Of a stretch of 42,106 nucleotides of DNA, positions 40,222-42,106 are shown piece after piece. The translations under genes and the position numbers were made by a program. The stretch is from assembly GCA_963658575.1 (NCBI GenBank), contig CAVKQB010000014.1, forward strand, positions 1-42,106. The letters are read 5' to 3'. This DNA comes from W0P28-013 sp963658575 (GTDB lineage: Bacteria > Bacteroidota > Bacteroidia > Bacteroidales > Paludibacteraceae). Each line of letters starts with the position of its first letter. Within the stretch, counting starts at the first letter, position 1. Below the pieces are notes generated by a model, which saw nothing but the letters and a program-made list of their open reading frames with translations, was not told the DNA's origin and did no database searches.

Positions 40222-41994
40222 ATGGAAAACGAAGAACTGAAACAAGTGATGGCTACTGCGCAAACGTGGCTCGACGGCAATTACGACGACGAGACAAAAG
40301 CGCAAGTGCGCGCCATGATGGAGGCCGACGACAAAACGGAACTCATCGAATCGTTCTACCGCACGCTCGAATTTGGTACGGGCGGCCTGCGCGGCATCAT
40401 GGGCCCCGGCACCAACCGCATGAACAAATACATTGTGGCACAAGCCACACAAGGTTATGCCAACTACCTGCTGAAAGTGCAGCGCGAGAATGGCTACAAA
40501 AATCCCGTGAGACAGGTGAGCGTGGTCGTCGGGCACGACTGCCGCAACAACGGTCGCATGTTTGCCGAAACGGTGGCTGCCGTATTCTCGGCCAACGGCA
40601 TCAAAGTATATCTGTTCGAGAGTCTGCGCCCGACACCCGAAGTGAGCTTCGCCATTCGTCGGCTTGGCTGCCAAGGCGGCGTAAACGTAACCGCTTCGCA
40701 CAATCCGAAAGAATACAACGGCTACAAAGCCTATTGGGAGGACGGCTCGCAAGTGCTGATGCCGCACGACGCTGGCATCATAGCCGAAGTGAACAAAGTG
40801 AAGATGGACGATGTGAAATGGGAAGCCAACAAAGACCTGATTCAAATCATCGGCGGCGAAATGGACTACGACTACATGATGGCCGTGAAAACCGTGATGA
40901 TTGACCAAGAAGCCATCAATCACCAAAAAGATTTGAACATCGTTTATACGCCGTTGCACGGAGCCGGCCGCCAAATCGTGCCGATGTGCCTGCGCAGTTG
41001 GGGATTCCAAAACATACACGTCGTGCCAGAGCAGATGGTTATCGACGGCAACTTCTCGACCGTCGTGTCGCCCAACCCCGAAAACGCTGAAGCCATGACC
41101 ATGGGCATGAATCTTGGTACCAAACTCAATGCCGACCTTGTGGTGGCCAGCGACCCCGATGCCGACCGCATCGCCATCGTTTGCCGCAACGACAAAAACG
41201 AATGGGTCATCATCAATGGTAACCAAACCAACATCATGTACCATCACTACATCATCAACAACATGAAAAAACTCGGCAAACTGCGCCCCGAACATTATGT
41301 TGTCAAGACGATTGTAACCAGCGAACTTATCCGCAAAATAGCCGACCGCGAAGGCGTAACGCTCACCGACGAATACACCGGCTTCAAATGGATTGCCAAC
41401 CGCATACGCGAGTGGGAAGGCAAACGCAAATACATCGGCGGCGGCGAAGAATCGTTCGGATTTCTGCCCTACGATGCCGTGCGCGACAAATGCTCGCCAT
41501 CGTCTATCTGCCTCATCTGCGAAATAGCCGCTTGGGCTAAAGACCACGGCATGTCGCTCTACGAATACCTGCTGAGCATCTACATGGAATACGGATTCCA
41601 GCGCGAAACGACCATCAACGTCGTGCGGCCAGGCAAATCGGGTGCCGAAGAGATAAAACAGATGATGATAAACTACCGCGAACACCCGATTACCGAAATT
41701 GCTGGCAGCAAAGTGGTGAAAACCAAGGACTTCCAAAGCCTGAAACAGCGCGAACTGAAAAATGGTCAGTGGGTCGAAAGCGACATCACGATGTCGCTCA
41801 ACGCCACCAGCAACGTGCTGCAGTACTTCACCGAAGACGGCCTGAAAGTCTCTGTGCGCCCGTCGGGTACCGAACCGAAAATCAAATTCTATTTCGAGAT
41901 TCCTGCCGAGATGAAATCGCCAAGCGACTACGACCGCGCCACTGCCGAAGCCGAAGCGCGCGTGCCAGCCATTCGCCAAAGTTTGGGCATTTGA
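40222..41994 (+). CDS. Phosphoglucomutase/phosphomannomutase
   Basis: A 590-residue alpha-D-phosphohexomutase. The catalytic phosphoserine is Ser159 in NVTASHNPKEYNGYK, the magnesium loop is ASDPDADRIAI (about 311-321), the sugar-specificity loop is GGGEESFGF (about 411-419), and the phosphate-binding loop is RPSGTEPKIKFY near 550. Length and sequence follow the long PgcA/YhxB-type subgroup that works on glucose-1-phosphate and often mannose-1-phosphate. It connects glycolysis to the glycogen genes upstream and to nucleotide-sugar synthesis through manA. It is followed by a terminator. Confidence 0.95.
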   Translation: MENEELKQVMATAQTWLDGNYDDETKAQVRAMMEADDKTELIESFYRTLEFGTGGLRGIMGPGTNRMNKYIVAQATQGYANYLLKVQRENGYKNPVRQVSVVVGHDCRNNGRMFAETVAAVFSANGIKVYLFESLRPTPEVSFAIRRLGCQGGVNVTASHNPKEYNGYKAYWEDGSQVLMPHDAGIIAEVNKVKMDDVKWEANKDLIQIIGGEMDYDYMMAVKTVMIDQEAINHQKDLNIVYTPLHGAGRQIVPMCLRSWGFQNIHVVPEQMVIDGNFSTVVSPNPENAEAMTMGMNLGTKLNADLVVASDPDADRIAIVCRNDKNEWVIINGNQTNIMYHHYIINNMKKLGKLRPEHYVVKTIVTSELIRKIADREGVTLTDEYTGFKWIANRIREWEGKRKYIGGGEESFGFLPYDAVRDKCSPSSICLICEIAAWAKDHGMSLYEYLLSIYMEYGFQRETTINVVRPGKSGAEEIKQMMINYREHPITEIAGSKVVKTKDFQSLKQRELKNGQWVESDITMSLNATSNVLQYFTEDGLKVSVRPSGTEPKIKFYFEIPAEMKSPSDYDRATAEAEARVPAIRQSLGI

Positions 41995-42012
41995 TAAACC
42001 AATCGACCAACC

Positions 42013-42048
42013 GTAGAGCCGCCACACTATGACGGCTCTACTTTTTTT
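42013..42048 (+). terminator. Terminator after the phosphohexomutase gene
   Basis: A perfect 9-bp stem GTAGAGCCG / CGGCTCTAC with an 11-nt loop, followed by seven T. Confidence 0.93.
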
Positions 42049-42049
42049 A

Positions 42050-42106
42050 GAGAGAACAAAGAGCAAAGACTTTTTAATTATTCAATTATCTAATTTCCAA
42101 TTATTT
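42050..42106. repeat. Start of a further mosaic repeat at the window edge (R11)
   Basis: GAACAAAGAGCAAAG-type heptads followed by AATTATTCAATTATC words, the same vocabulary as in R2, R7 and R8. It is cut by the end of the window. Confidence 0.7.

Noticed and set aside
1..42106. tRNA or rRNA genes
   Set aside because: No tRNA-like cloverleaf with a CCA-adjacent acceptor stem and no rRNA-like conserved stretch was found in the non-coding gaps by eye.

Overview
The window looks like chromosomal DNA from a member of the Bacteroidota, most likely order Bacteroidales; family and genus cannot be resolved from sequence alone. The evidence is: many genes are preceded by the Bacteroidota -7 promoter motif TAnnTTTG, sometimes with a TTG about 20 nt upstream; starts lack Shine-Dalgarno sequences and are instead A-rich; one secreted protein ends in a type IX secretion (Por) sorting domain; and the gene set is typical (long LptD, MlaE/MlaF pair, a 569-residue LysRS with a C-terminal extension, a FISUMP-type lipoprotein, a GH133/GT4/GH57 glycogen cluster). 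I see no rRNA, tRNA, IS element, CRISPR array or phage gene. I call 34 protein genes.

Layout. 45-6205 (+): a FISUMP-type lipoprotein, an M16 peptidase / O-methyltransferase / acyl-CoA thioesterase run, endonuclease IV with a membrane protein, an FKBP lipoprotein and an outer-membrane barrel. 6291-11778 (-): ECF sigma factor, chorismate synthase, a SlyD-like prolyl isomerase with a Cys-only tail, and LptD. 11945-14064 (+): MlaE, MlaF and a DksA/TraR-type protein. 14144-25260 (-): a Cys-rich exported protein, Era, a secreted unknown, a two-CBM20 GH77 glucanotransferase (MalQ/DPE2 type), a TPR protein, DapA, an unknown (DUF6913-like) protein and LigA. 25403-41994 (+): a second TPR protein, the glycogen debranching enzyme / GT4 / GH57 cluster interrupted by two foreign-looking genes, then EF-P, an NrnA-type phosphoesterase, LysRS, ManA and a phosphoglucomutase/phosphomannomutase.

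Shared function. PGM, a GT4 glycogen-synthase-like enzyme, the debranching enzyme, GH57 and MalQ together could build and recycle a storage alpha-glucan. LptD and MlaEF serve outer-membrane lipid assembly. Most other genes are housekeeping.

The unusual part is between the genes. About ten spacers are filled from stop codon to start codon with AT-rich mosaics built from a small vocabulary of 7-8 bp tandem words (CTATAAC, TTTGTTC, CAGATTT, ACTTTCAC, TAACCAAA, GTGAGTA, GGAATTA) and longer linker words such as CTTGCTACTAATCAA. Several words occur in the same order at distant loci and in either orientation. At 33212-33895 the mosaic is itself tandemly duplicated in units of 229, 222 and 208 bp that differ only by whole heptads. 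I regard this as the best candidate for something undescribed. A second feature of interest is an AT-rich two-gene island (about 29700-30960) inside the glycogen cluster, whose composition changes abruptly in the middle of a protease gene.
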